Shown here piece after piece: positions 46,694 to 55,600 of a DNA stretch of 64,000 nucleotides (positions are counted from its first letter, which is position 1; every line of letters starts with the position of its first letter). Source of the stretch: Pseudoalteromonas galatheae. GTDB taxonomy: Bacteria > Pseudomonadota > Gammaproteobacteria > Enterobacterales > Alteromonadaceae. The stretch is from contig NZ_PNCO02000002.1 in NCBI RefSeq assembly GCF_005886105.2, positions 248,001 to 312,000 on the forward strand, given 5' to 3'. Both the position numbers and the translations under genes were made by a program. Below the pieces are notes generated by a model. That model was given only the letters and a program-made list of their open reading frames with translations, was not told the origin of the DNA and did not search any database.

Positions 46694-47560
46694 ATGAATA
46701 AATTTAATATACGTTCAACCTTCGACATTCTTAACGAACACATTAATCAGCTATGCCAGGAATTAACAGAAGCTGATATTAAAAAGGCAACTTTTTACGA
46801 ACTACCAGATATAAAAAAACAAGATGAAGAAACCGCTCCAACAAATATAACTGTTAAAAAAATAGAAGGCGAAAAAGCACTCTCTAAATGTTTAGATGCT
46901 TATCGCGACCTCTATTTAAACGACCGAGAAAGCGGAAAGTTGTTGCAAAGGTTTCCTGGTCTTTTGTTAGTCAATGACCCTAAAGAAGTTATCAAGTCTA
47001 GGGTGAATGCAGTGAATCTTGCCAAAGAAAATTTTAAAAATGCTATTTTGGAAATTTCTAACAATGATGCCAGATTCGAAGTTGTTCATAGTGCAGTTCC
47101 TAACTTAATGACTTTAGCTGCCTATCGAAAAATACATAGCGAATCCGAAGCTCCCTATTCCGTTCGATTTACTTGGATGAAAAAACATGCAACCAGAGTT
47201 TTGAGTAAAGAACTTGCTATGGAGATGTTGAATCGCTCTTCACTTTATTCAAATCCAAGGATGATAGATCAGGAAAAGTGGCAACAACTTGTAGAACAAG
47301 AAAAATATAGAGTTTCTAGTCTATCAGAAAATACAAAACTCAGAATTAGAAGGCCAACTCGAGTAACACCTGAGGTGAATGTAAGATATACAGCTCAGAA
47401 TCGCTATCATGTGAGTGCCGCACTTCCATTTATACTCTTTAACCCGAATCCAGACACTAAACTTGGAGAGCTAAGTCATTTTACACAAAAAGATGATCAT
47501 CCAAGAAAGCGAGAGTACAACTTTCTAGTCGATAGAATTTATTTAGAGAAATTTGAATAA
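46694..47560 (+). CDS. tus: Tus homologue, replication-terminus (Ter) binding protein
   Basis: A 288-aa protein that aligns end to end with E. coli Tus (309 aa). Similar blocks are the N-terminal RSTFDILNEHINQLCQEL, ARFEVVHSAVPNLMTLAAYR (E. coli [20 protein letters not shown]), VRFTWMKKHATRVL and NTKLRIRRPTRVTPEVNVRY (E. coli [20 protein letters not shown]). Phe128 and His132 match F140 and H144, which form the pocket for flipped C6 in the Tus-Ter lock; Arg189 matches the DNA-contacting R198. G149 is Asn here. It should arrest DnaB at the seven Ter-like sites, one of which overlaps its own promoter. The ATG at 46694 is preferred to a TTG at 46676, which would start before the Ter site. It lies about 2 kb left of the iteron origin. 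Confidence 0.92.
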   Translation: MNKFNIRSTFDILNEHINQLCQELTEADIKKATFYELPDIKKQDEETAPTNITVKKIEGEKALSKCLDAYRDLYLNDRESGKLLQRFPGLLLVNDPKEVIKSRVNAVNLAKENFKNAILEISNNDARFEVVHSAVPNLMTLAAYRKIHSESEAPYSVRFTWMKKHATRVLSKELAMEMLNRSSLYSNPRMIDQEKWQQLVEQEKYRVSSLSENTKLRIRRPTRVTPEVNVRYTAQNRYHVSAALPFILFNPNPDTKLGELSHFTQKDDHPRKREYNFLVDRIYLEKFE

Positions 47561-47597
47561 TAATAAGGTAATTCATACGGAATCTGACGGTAGCAAT

Positions 47598-47623
47598 TAA
47601 TTTAACATAATCTTGTTAAATTA
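47598..47623. other. Perfect 10-bp inverted repeat with 6-nt centre, dif-like spacing
   Basis: Arms TAATTTAACA and TGTTAAATTA flank TAATCT, between tus and Ter site 7. The segment ATTTAACATAA (47600-47610) equals the reverse complement of the gammaproteobacterial XerD arm, but the other side does not match a XerC arm. It may be a weak AT-rich hairpin at the tus 3' end, a protein-binding site or a divergent dif site. Confidence 0.4.
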
Positions 47624-47664
47624 GTATAGTCCATGCAAGCGCTAACTGACTTGTCCTCATTATA

Positions 47665-47677
47665 GTATGATGTGTTC
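47665..47677 (+). promoter_or_regulatory. Ter site 7, inverted; blocks rightward forks
   Basis: Perfect GTATGATGTGTTC, the reverse complement of the other six. Together with site 6 it closes a trap of about 1 kb around tus. It lies 17 bp from the ATACCAATTA end of the right dispersed repeat. Confidence 0.85.
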
Positions 47678-47694
47678 TATACACTTTAAAACTT

Positions 47695-47909
47695 ATACCA
47701 ATTAATTTAATTAAGTGATCTCTTTTGAGGCGAAGAAAATCTTGTCGATAACACCATTACCGCGTCCAGCTATCGCCAAGGTACTTACATCCATGTAGGC
47801 AAGGCGGGAATTTTACTATTTAGTTGTTCTAAATGAGAAATTTTTAACGCAGTTAGCAACAGATTTGCTCCTTCAAATTGAACAAGTATCAAGACTACTT
47901 GGTATTATA
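47695..47909 (+). repeat. Dispersed intergenic repeat, right copy (about 215 bp)
   Basis: Inverted relative to the copy at 35799-36011. It starts ATACCAATTA and ends TTGGTATTATA, giving short terminal inverted repeats. No coding frame. It carries a Ter site on its outer left side, mirroring the left copy. Confidence 0.75.
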
Positions 47910-48133
47910 AGACTATAATGAAATCGTTATCTTCACAGATTAAGTACTAAATTTCTTCAGGTTAAATTTTGATTTATCATTACGTGTTAAGCTCTGAAAT
48001 AGCTTATCGCCTACGGACTCGCATCTAGAAATCACTAAAAAATCAACTTCTGTTGGATAACAGAGTTTTTCTATTTTATTGTTCTAAATAGGAAAATTTG
48101 AATTATCGATATACTTATTAGATCTCCCAAGGA

Positions 48134-48316
48134 CTAGAGAATTGACTTGATCCGCTGATGTAGTTTCAGGATATATTGATGGCAGTATTTTTTCACCGCA
48201 GAAAATTTCAAGAAGACTTTTAGCTCTTCAGACTCCATCTTTTTGAAGAATTGGGTGGCGATAAATTTCGCTCGGAAAGTATCCTCCGTTGAAATAGAAA
48301 TTAGCTTTGATACCAA
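48134..48316 (-). CDS. Doubtful 60-aa ORF downstream of rep
   Basis: It follows the rep stop by about 50 bp on the same strand. The product is basic and helical (FRAKFIATQFFKKMESEELK then HQYILKLHQRIKSIL). No family was recognised and no clear ribosome site is seen. It may be a small co-transcribed gene or the remnant of a longer one. Confidence 0.25.
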   Translation of the reverse strand: MVSKLISISTEDTFRAKFIATQFFKKMESEELKVFLKFSAVKKYCHQYILKLHQRIKSIL

Positions 48317-48325
48317 AGTTCTTTA

Positions 48326-48355
48326 TTTTGGCTAGAAATACTATCCTAGCCAAAA
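48326..48355 (-). terminator. Hairpin after the rep gene
   Basis: Arms TTTTGGCTAG and CTAGCCAAAA (48326-48335 with 48346-48355), loop 10. No long T tract follows, so it may be a weak terminator. Confidence 0.5.
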
Positions 48356-48364
48356 CAGAAAATC

Positions 48365-49579
48365 TTATTTCTTAACGATTTCTTCTAATGTATCTTCATC
48401 AATTACTTCAACATTTTCGACGATACGTTTACCACCTTGAATTTCGATACGTTTATGGTGTTTATTGAGAGCCAATATTTCGTCACAGAATTGAGCAGAT
48501 GGGTGCATTTCGTACACATAATCAACGATTTTTCCGGATTTTTCATCCTTAACATTTGAAATGTTGTATTCGGATATTGCCCCTTTCTCGATCAAATCTT
48601 TCATTGTTGTGGTCATATCACGACGAAGTGCCTTCAATTTATTCTCTGTAATTTCATCATCAGAATAAATTGAGCCGTATTTTTCCATAATTGAAATTAG
48701 GCGAAAGTGATAAGTTTTACCTGGGGCTGCATAACGCCATAGATGATACAAACGTAGCATCATCCAACGAGACAAACCACGTTTTAACTCTTGAGCACTG
48801 TTGAAATAATAACCTTTATACTCCAAGTTATCGATCATGTTATGAACAAATGCATTTAAACATGCAACACATTTGATGTTCCCGCCCTGCCCTTTTTTTC
48901 CACTAAAGTGTAGCGACGACAGAAAATTCATGTTTGATTCGTAAAATGAATCATCAATACTTGGGTTTTTAGTATCGGTGGCCGTATATTTGAACGAAAG
49001 TTTAGAACCTTGAAGGGCTTCCAAAGATTCTTTAATTTGCGGATAAGGCATTGATTGACCAACAGCTTTTAATTCTTGAGCAAGCTCGTTCATTGAAAAA
49101 ATAACTGCGTATTGAATACCGGACTTAAAATTTATTTTAACAATCTTGCCTTTGGAAGCTAGGCGGATCAACGCGCGCTCGACCTTTTCTTCGCGGTCAG
49201 ATGGCCAAACTAAAAACTCTTCGTCATCACCGTCTTTTTTAGTACTAACAACAGCAGGCGTAATTTTTATCTCACCTTCGTATAGAATACCATCTACTTT
49301 TTCAGATATTTTTCTCGTTACGATCGTTTTTTTAGGCGCTTCTTCTAACGGTAATTTTTTATGCCCCGAACGAACAAAGCGTCCCCATAAATCGTAATGA
49401 TTAAAGGTGTTAGAATAAGCTCTTAACCCATGGGCGGCATTTTCTAAAGATACTCGAACATCTTTATTATCCGTAAACAACGCCAAACTTTCGTTATCGA
49501 TTGCACTTTCTACACCATGGATCTGTCCACGAAGTGAATCAGGCAAATTGTCAACAGAGATGTTCACCTTCCGGCTCAT
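48365..49579 (-). CDS. Plasmid-type replication initiator of the chromid
   Basis: A 404-aa protein. The N-terminal region (1-130) is polar; the middle holds a probable winged-helix segment (ALIRLASKGKIVKINFKSGI, LSKLSFKYTA-like strands), then a second helical domain with QELKRGLSRWMMLRLYHLWR and KYGSIYSDDEITENKLKALR (about 270-320), as in iteron-binding Rep initiators with tandem winged helices. The family name was not assigned. GGAAG lies 8 nt before the ATG. Its position beside eight iterons, DnaA boxes and divergent parAB is the strongest evidence for initiator function. Inverted iterons in its promoter suggest autorepression and copy control. Confidence 0.85.
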   Translation of the reverse strand: MSRKVNISVDNLPDSLRGQIHGVESAIDNESLALFTDNKDVRVSLENAAHGLRAYSNTFNHYDLWGRFVRSGHKKLPLEEAPKKTIVTRKISEKVDGILYEGEIKITPAVVSTKKDGDDEEFLVWPSDREEKVERALIRLASKGKIVKINFKSGIQYAVIFSMNELAQELKAVGQSMPYPQIKESLEALQGSKLSFKYTATDTKNPSIDDSFYESNMNFLSSLHFSGKKGQGGNIKCVACLNAFVHNMIDNLEYKGYYFNSAQELKRGLSRWMMLRLYHLWRYAAPGKTYHFRLISIMEKYGSIYSDDEITENKLKALRRDMTTTMKDLIEKGAISEYNISNVKDEKSGKIVDYVYEMHPSAQFCDEILALNKHHKRIEIQGGKRIVENVEVIDEDTLEEIVKK

Positions 49580-49647
49580 TGTTTTACTTCCAAATTTTCA
49601 TGACGTCTAATAACAACATATTCGACAGAAAAAGTTAATGATTAAAG

Positions 49648-49735
49648 TTAGTAAAAAAGTGATCCGAAGTAACTTTTTTTGTTGGGATCATTGTTTTACT
49701 AGGTAGGGCCTATTTTCAGATCAAGTTTTTACTAA
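49648..49735. repeat. Operator-proximal iterons 1-3, including an inverted pair
   Basis: TTAGTAAAAAAGTGATCC (49648-49665, plus strand), CTAGTAAAACAATGATCC (49685-49702, read on minus) and TTAGTAAAAACTTGATCT (49718-49735, read on minus). Sites 1 and 2 converge with a 19-nt gap inside the rep promoter region, a layout used by Rep dimers for autorepression. Confidence 0.85.
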
Positions 49736-49832
49736 CTAAGGTAAAATTAACGCTGAAAAACCTTTGATTAAGGCTTATTTAGCGGACTTACAACGACAAA
49801 CCTGACGTACTTGTGGAAAACTCCACCATTAA

Positions 49833-50075
49833 TTAGTAAGGATCTGATCTATGCTAAGTAGAGATCAGATCTATACATACCTTAAAGCACTTGATCTTAT
49901 ACCATCTGTGCATAACAGTTTGATCTTACTTAGTAAAAATTTGATCTCCAGAGGCATAACTGTGAATAATTATGTGTATAAGCTGTTTATATATAACTTT
50001 TTGAAATAGTAGTTAGTAAAATTTCGATCTCGGAGTTATAAGAGATCTGATCTTAACCTAGTAAAAAGTAGATCT
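49833..50075 (+). repeat. Direct iterons 4-8 of oriV
   Basis: Five 18-bp units: 49833-49850 (TTAGTAAGGATCTGATCT), 49855-49872 (TAAGTAGAGATCAGATCT), 49930-49947 (TTAGTAAAAATTTGATCT), 50013-50030 (TTAGTAAAATTTCGATCT) and 50058-50075 (CTAGTAAAAAGTAGATCT). Half units with TTGATCTTA occur near 49891 and 49920, and GATCTGATCTTA near 50044. Each unit ends in a Dam site. Confidence 0.88.
49907..49981 (-). promoter_or_regulatory. Three DnaA boxes in oriV
   Basis: TTATGCACA (49907-49915), TTATTCACA (49961-49969) and TTATACACA (49973-49981), all on the minus strand and all matching TTATNCACA exactly. The last two are only 3 bp apart. They lie between and beside the direct iterons, as in iteron plasmids that need DnaA. 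Confidence 0.85.
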
Positions 50076-50224
50076 ATAAAAAACAAAAAAAACGATGTAA
50101 AACAGTTGGATAGCGTATAGTTTCCTTACCTTAGCCTTTAATACCTATATATTTAACCATATCTAAACTTTCTTATTTATACTTAGATGTAAATCAAAAT
50201 TACAAATGTCTTTGTTTTTTTGTG

Positions 50225-50253
50225 TTTACAGCAAAATATATGGACATTATAAT
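50225..50253 (+). promoter_or_regulatory. parAB promoter
   Basis: TTTACA (50225-50230), a 17-nt spacer and TATAAT (50248-50253) make a near-consensus sigma-70 promoter 22 nt before the parA ribosome site region. Confidence 0.75.
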
Positions 50254-50281
50254 ATTCGTTATCAAATAAAGGATAATGTGT

Positions 50282-51514
50282 ATGTCTATAAATAACAATG
50301 CGCTATCAACGTACCGGCTGTTGAAAGCTACGGCAGAAGTAGCTGAACAATCACTTGCTGGTCGTATTCAACATTATAGAGCTCATCTTAAAACTGAAGA
50401 AAAAGAGCTCAGAACTTATACGCAAAAGGCTGCCGCAGATCTACTTGGTGTAAATAATAGAACACTAAAAAGACGTCATGACCAAGGTGACTTTGATACC
50501 ATTAATATAAAGAAAGGTGCAAACGGTCATTATGCATACACATTAGCAAATATCTTCGCTATGGCAGATGTTCTGGGTGTAAATGCAGATCAACGAAAGT
50601 CTAACGATAAATTACAAGTCATTGTGATCAATAGTTTGAAAGGTGGTTGTGGTAAAACAACAAGCTTGGTGAATATCGCTGCGGCACTAGCTACAACTAA
50701 TATTAAGCGCTATCGCATTGGGATCATTGATCTTGATCCACAGGGATCATCATCAAGCTTTTTTCCATCGAATGATCATGAACCGATCACGGTTGGTGAT
50801 CTAATGAGAGATTGCATTGAATTAGATGAAGGTGAAACATGGAAAGATCTTGTCTCTAACTCATTCCAAGAAACCCACATTCCAAATATTCGTGTACTAC
50901 CTTCAGGTATGGATGACTTTTACTTTGAACATGAAACAGCAACAGAGTTAAAGGAAAGTTCAAGCTACGAAAAGACACGTCATTACCATAAGCTTAAAGA
51001 GAAGGTTATAGAGCCCGTACAAGACGAGTTTGATATTATCCTAGTAGATACCGCACCTTCTCTTAATTTTATGTTCTATAACGCATTGATGGCGTCTACG
51101 GCGATGTTAATACCTGTACATCCAGAGGCTGTTGACTTCGACGCTAACAATAAATACCTGAAGCGTCTTGGTGAAATATACCATACTGTTGCTGCTCTTG
51201 GTCACGAAGGCTGGGACTTTATGCAATTTTTAGTCACTAACTATGTTAAAGGCAACCATTCTCAGCGTGATATCGTTAAAGATGTACGTAGTGCGTTTGG
51301 CCGTCAAGTAATGAGCTATCCAATCAATCACAGCTCTGCAATTACGGCGAGCTCTTCATCATTTAATACAATTTTTGACCAAAAGACTTCAGATAGTTTA
51401 GCAAGTCGTGAAGCATTGCTAAAAGCGCAAGAAAATATCAAAGATGTGGTTGATGAATTAGAGATGCTGATCCGTTCAAATTGGCCTTCAACACAATCTT
51501 CGCTAGCAGAATAA
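50282..51514 (+). CDS. parA: ParA partition ATPase (type Ia)
   Basis: About 410 aa. An N-terminal DNA-binding region (about 35-95, with AAADLLGVNNRTLKRRHDQG) precedes the Walker-type ATPase with the deviant P-loop SLKGGCGKTTSLVNIAAALA (about 120), GIIDLDPQGSSSSFFPS and ILVDTAPSLNFMFYNALMAS. The HTH makes it a P1/F-like type Ia ParA that can also repress its own operon. The start at 50282 has AAAGGA at 8 nt; an ATG at 50276 is too close to it. The first part is rich in GATC. parB follows after 13 bp. Confidence 0.96.
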   Translation: MSINNNALSTYRLLKATAEVAEQSLAGRIQHYRAHLKTEEKELRTYTQKAAADLLGVNNRTLKRRHDQGDFDTINIKKGANGHYAYTLANIFAMADVLGVNADQRKSNDKLQVIVINSLKGGCGKTTSLVNIAAALATTNIKRYRIGIIDLDPQGSSSSFFPSNDHEPITVGDLMRDCIELDEGETWKDLVSNSFQETHIPNIRVLPSGMDDFYFEHETATELKESSSYEKTRHYHKLKEKVIEPVQDEFDIILVDTAPSLNFMFYNALMASTAMLIPVHPEAVDFDANNKYLKRLGEIYHTVAALGHEGWDFMQFLVTNYVKGNHSQRDIVKDVRSAFGRQVMSYPINHSSAITASSSSFNTIFDQKTSDSLASREALLKAQENIKDVVDELEMLIRSNWPSTQSSLAE

Positions 51515-51527
51515 AAAGGTATTAATA

Positions 51528-52490
51528 ATGGCTAGAAAACGTAAAAATGATACACGAATAGATCCTTTTGCTACTGCGGTTGAGGGGAGTAGTCTCGACG
51601 ATCTTTTAGATCAGGCTAAAGTAGGCGACGTGGTTACTATGCCTGCGCCAAGCGATCCGACAAAAACCATAGTACTAACCTGTGAAGTAGTGCCGTTTAG
51701 TGAAATTGAGAGTAAAACCACCGTATATGGGCAGAATCGCCGCGAGCAATCTTTATTAAGCGAAAAAGCAGTCGCAGATATATTACCTGCCATTAAAAAA
51801 GATAAGCGAAATCTCCACCCTGCTCTATGTTGGCATCACAACGGCAAACTTCACGTTTTATCAGGCTCAAGACGCCGTAAAGCCTGTTTGCTGGCCGAAG
51901 CAGATTATGTGGTGTTGAGCTCGAAAGACTTTAGTGACGAAGATGCAAAAACATTAGCGGTATCTTCCGATCAATACATCGCTCCAAGCCTTTGGGAGTT
52001 AGGTAAAGCTTATTTTGACACTAAGCAAAACTTGATCGAGCAGGGCCAAAAAGGATCGTATCGAGAAATCGCAGCCGTGGAAGGCGTTTCTCACACAGCT
52101 ATTGCTGATGCGTTGAAAGCTTATGAAAGCATTCCGGTCGAAGTATTACAGTTGTATCCAACGGCAAATCATTTGGGTCGTGAAGCGGCTAAAAAGCTCA
52201 TTACTGCAAAGCAAGAGCAGCCTGACCTGTTTTCAGAGCAAATTGCTGCGCTTAAAACGCAAGACTTTATGGCAGAAGAGATGTCAGATGAGAAACGTGC
52301 TGTTCAGATCACTAAATTCTTAACTACATTCGGAAGTAGCGATTCTCGCGTCGAATCCATGTTAGAGAACGACTACATTCGAGTGCAAAGAAATCTAAAA
52401 AGCGGTGATGTTACCGTGAAAATAGATAATCGAGTATTGACTGATAAGCGTTTAGAGCAATTGCAAAAGTTGCTAAGCAGCTATAACTAA
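51528..52490 (+). CDS. parB: ParB partition protein
   Basis: A 320-aa CTP-dependent-clamp-family partition protein. The N-terminal part holds a ParB/Srx-type domain (KVGDVVTMPAPSDP onward, with YGQNRREQSLLSEKAVADIL and LHVLSGSRRRKACLLAEADY, about 70-135). The middle has a helix-turn-helix (YREIAAVEGVSHTAIADALK, about 180-200), and a C-terminal dimerisation segment ends the protein. It binds parS; no convincing parS site was recognised in the window. It is co-transcribed with parA, and a hairpin terminator follows. Confidence 0.95.
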   Translation: MARKRKNDTRIDPFATAVEGSSLDDLLDQAKVGDVVTMPAPSDPTKTIVLTCEVVPFSEIESKTTVYGQNRREQSLLSEKAVADILPAIKKDKRNLHPALCWHHNGKLHVLSGSRRRKACLLAEADYVVLSSKDFSDEDAKTLAVSSDQYIAPSLWELGKAYFDTKQNLIEQGQKGSYREIAAVEGVSHTAIADALKAYESIPVEVLQLYPTANHLGREAAKKLITAKQEQPDLFSEQIAALKTQDFMAEEMSDEKRAVQITKFLTTFGSSDSRVESMLENDYIRVQRNLKSGDVTVKIDNRVLTDKRLEQLQKLLSSYN

Positions 52491-52506
52491 GGTTCGTACA
52501 AGAATT

Positions 52507-52546
52507 GCTGAGTTGGTTGAATTATCAAGCAACTCAGCGCTTTTTC
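52507..52546 (+). terminator. Hairpin terminator after parB
   Basis: Arms GCTGAGTT and AACTCAGC (52507-52514 with 52531-52538) with a 16-nt loop, followed by GCTTTTTC. It ends the parAB operon. A parS role was considered, but the T tract favours termination. Confidence 0.65.
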
Positions 52547-52660
52547 TACCCAGTTGACCTCCAACCAGTGCTTTTTTAACGAATTTCTCGCATTTCTCTC
52601 TTTAGCTCAAATCACTAATTTCATATACTGGCTCTTTATTTCAATTTTGACGTGCATTTA

Positions 52661-55600
52661 ATGTCTTCGCAGTTATCTAAAGAGCAACTTTTCGCTTTAT
52701 TTGAAGAAATCAAACAGGAACAAGCTAATCAATTTCCTTTGTCTGAACGTTTTCTTCGTCAGTACTTCAATTCAGCTTTACTTACGAAAGCTAAGGAGTA
52801 TTTACAAGACGAACAAGTCTGCTACCTCCAACACAGCGAAAACTTTGCGCAAATTGACGCGCAGGTATTGGGAAATTATGGCAATACCTTCACTCAACAC
52901 ATCAAAATAAACCAATCACAAGGTACGGTTTCGGTTGAGGCAAACTGCTCTTGTTCGAATAATCCTAAATGCCGACACATTGCTGCAGTATTGCTAAAAC
53001 TTAAAATCGAACATTCTGGCGGCTTTGGTGAAGCCTATTTGGTTAATGATTGGTTTAATGAACTCGGGCAGTTGCAGCAAGTAGATAAAGCAGACGCGGA
53101 AAACGTCTTGCTCTTCGTATTAGAGCCTCGGGCAAACGAAGTCCTTGTAAACCCTAAGGTATCGCCAAATCGGCCCGACGGTGTTTACCCTCTGGGTCGA
53201 GTGCTAACAGAACAGCAGCTCAATAGCCAAGTTGCGCCAGCTGGCTTACTAGAAAACGATTTCCGCTTGTTTAGCTGGATCCGCTCGCAAAACACACCAG
53301 GCCACTTTGAGCTATTTGGTGCTTGGGGTTTCAATGCGCTAACACAATTGGTACATACTCACCGCTGCTTTTATCGTAACCAGCGCCAACCTTTGGAGCT
53401 TGGACACAAGCAAACGCTAGATTTTTATTGGCATCAAGAAGGCAATGAATACCAACTTAAAAGCCGCCTTGCGAATGTTGAGCATTGGCGCTTGATTAAA
53501 ACAGAACCTCCTGTGTATTTAGATACAGAGAACTTGATCGTTGGCCGAATAGAGTCAGAGCTTACCGCGCAGGAAATCGCCCACCTTCATACTATGCCTA
53601 CAATAACGGCAGAGAAGCTAGAGCAGGTGATGGCGCGTTTCCAAGATATCTTTACGGATGATGTCATTGCGCCTCCTGCTGGATTTTTGCAGTTAGCGAG
53701 TAAGCAATCTAATGTCGCTAAGCTTATAAAACTAGATAGGCCAAATAAAATTCGCTTTGCAATTGAGCCACTTGGAAAAGGCGCGACGAAAAAGCAGTTA
53801 GCAAGGTTAGAGCAGGTACTTACAGGTCTGGGTTTTGTTCATGAGGGCGACGAATTCTTATTACCAACCGAGGATGGCGTTGAAGTCCATTGGTTTAACA
53901 GGGAGATCAGGCCGCTTTTACAGGGTAAACGTTGGGTTGTTGACGAGTTGCCAAGCAATGGCCTTGTTGTTACACCAAAAGTGCTGTTAAGCCTCAAACG
54001 AGATAAACAACATCATGTGCTCGGAAAGGTGATGTTAGATGACAAGCCCGTTACGCTCAACTGGGATAAGCATCCGGTTCATGAGCTTAACAACCTTGCC
54101 CATGAATATCGCTACGTCGAAATCGGTGAGCAGTTCTACGCCATAAGCAAGTCCGTATTTGATGAATTGCTGGAGCTTAAATCTCGTTTTAGTTATTACC
54201 TTTCAAGCTCACAATTTAAATTTCCGTTGTCGTATGCCAAAAAGCTGTTTGAACTGGACCATATTCATACCGACTCTGACGATCACAAGCTACTTGAGTA
54301 CCTCGCTGAGCTAGATAAACCGATAGAAAGTCTTGAAGTGATCCCAGCCAGCGAAGGGCAGAGCTTCACCCTACGAGATTATCAGGTGCAAGGCGTTAAT
54401 TGGCTTAAGTTCCTCAATCGTCATCAGTTAGGTGGCATTCTAGCCGATGATATGGGCCTTGGAAAAACACTTCAGGTTATTGCTTACTTTATTTCTCAGC
54501 ATAATACGCTGGTGACACAGCCAAGTTTAATTGTCTGTCCAACGAGTTTAGTAGGGAACTGGCGTGACGAATTTAAGCGTTTCGCTCCGCATTTACCACT
54601 TACTATTATTCATGGCTCTAATAGAGAGGAAGCACTCACTAACCTCTCTGGTGCGCGATTTATTCTAACGACGTATCCGCTACTTAAGCGCGATGTGGCG
54701 TACTATAAAGGGCTTGATTTTGATTCCATTGTGTTGGATGAGGCGCAATATATAAAAAACGAAAGCGCACAAATATCTAAATGCGTAAAAAGCCTATCCG
54801 CCCGTTTCAAGCTTTGTTTAAGTGGCACACCGGTAGAGAACAACTTACTCGAGCTTAAATCGTTGCTTGATTTTGTGATGCCAGATGTGCTGGGCACCAA
54901 GCAACAGTTTAAGCAACACTTCCAGATCCCAATTGAAAAGGAGCAAGATCGCCCTCGAGCTCGAGAACTTAGATCGCTGATCGCGCCGTTTATTCTTCGT
55001 CGTACAAAAGCTGAGGTGGTGAAAGAGCTACCCAATAAGACAGAGCTCATCAAAGAATTAGAGTTCTCTGATGAACAACATAAATTATATCAAGGTGTTC
55101 AGCACCAAGTAGAAAGCAAATTGCTCAATCTATTTCAGGAGCAAGGTGTAGAAAGAAGCAAGCTGGCGTTCCTCGATGCCTTGTTAAAGTTACGTCAGAT
55201 CTGCTGTCACCCACAATTGGTCGATAAATCGCTGACCGACCAACACGGCGCTAAATTTGAGTGGCTTGCGCAACACCTGCCTGTGCTACTCAGTGAGGGG
55301 CGTAAGATAATTATCTTCAGCCAGTTTACCAGTGTGTTAGATCTCATTGCTGAGCAGTGCCAACAGCAACAGTTGAAATATACTATGCTGACAGGGCAGA
55401 CGAGGCAACGGGATAAAGCCATTGAGGCGTTTACTCAAGGCAAATGCAATGTCTTTTTGATAAGCCTAAAAGCAGGTGGAACTGGTTTGAATTTGACTCA
55501 AGCAGATACGGTTATCCATTTTGATCCTTGGTGGAATCCTGCGGTGGAAAATCAAGCGACAGATCGTGCCTATCGTATCGGACAAGATAAGCCGGTATTC

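Larger units (their letters stand above)
49640..50080. other. Iteron-type replication origin (oriV of the chromid)
   Basis: Non-coding region between rep and parA containing the iteron groups and DnaA boxes listed separately, 14 GATC sites, and AT-rich tracts (for example around 49988-50010 and after 50075) that could serve for strand opening. The arrangement of rep gene, inverted operator iterons, direct iterons, DnaA boxes and parAB is that of iteron-controlled plasmids and of secondary chromosomes. Confidence 0.88.

Noticed and set aside
49833..50075. Possible CRISPR-like array
   Set aside because: Units are 18 bp, degenerate, irregularly spaced and partly inverted, with no cas genes; they are iterons of a plasmid-type origin.
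52507..52546. Stem-loop after parB considered as parS
   Set aside because: It has one long loop and a following T tract, and no repeated copies were found; a terminator explains it better.
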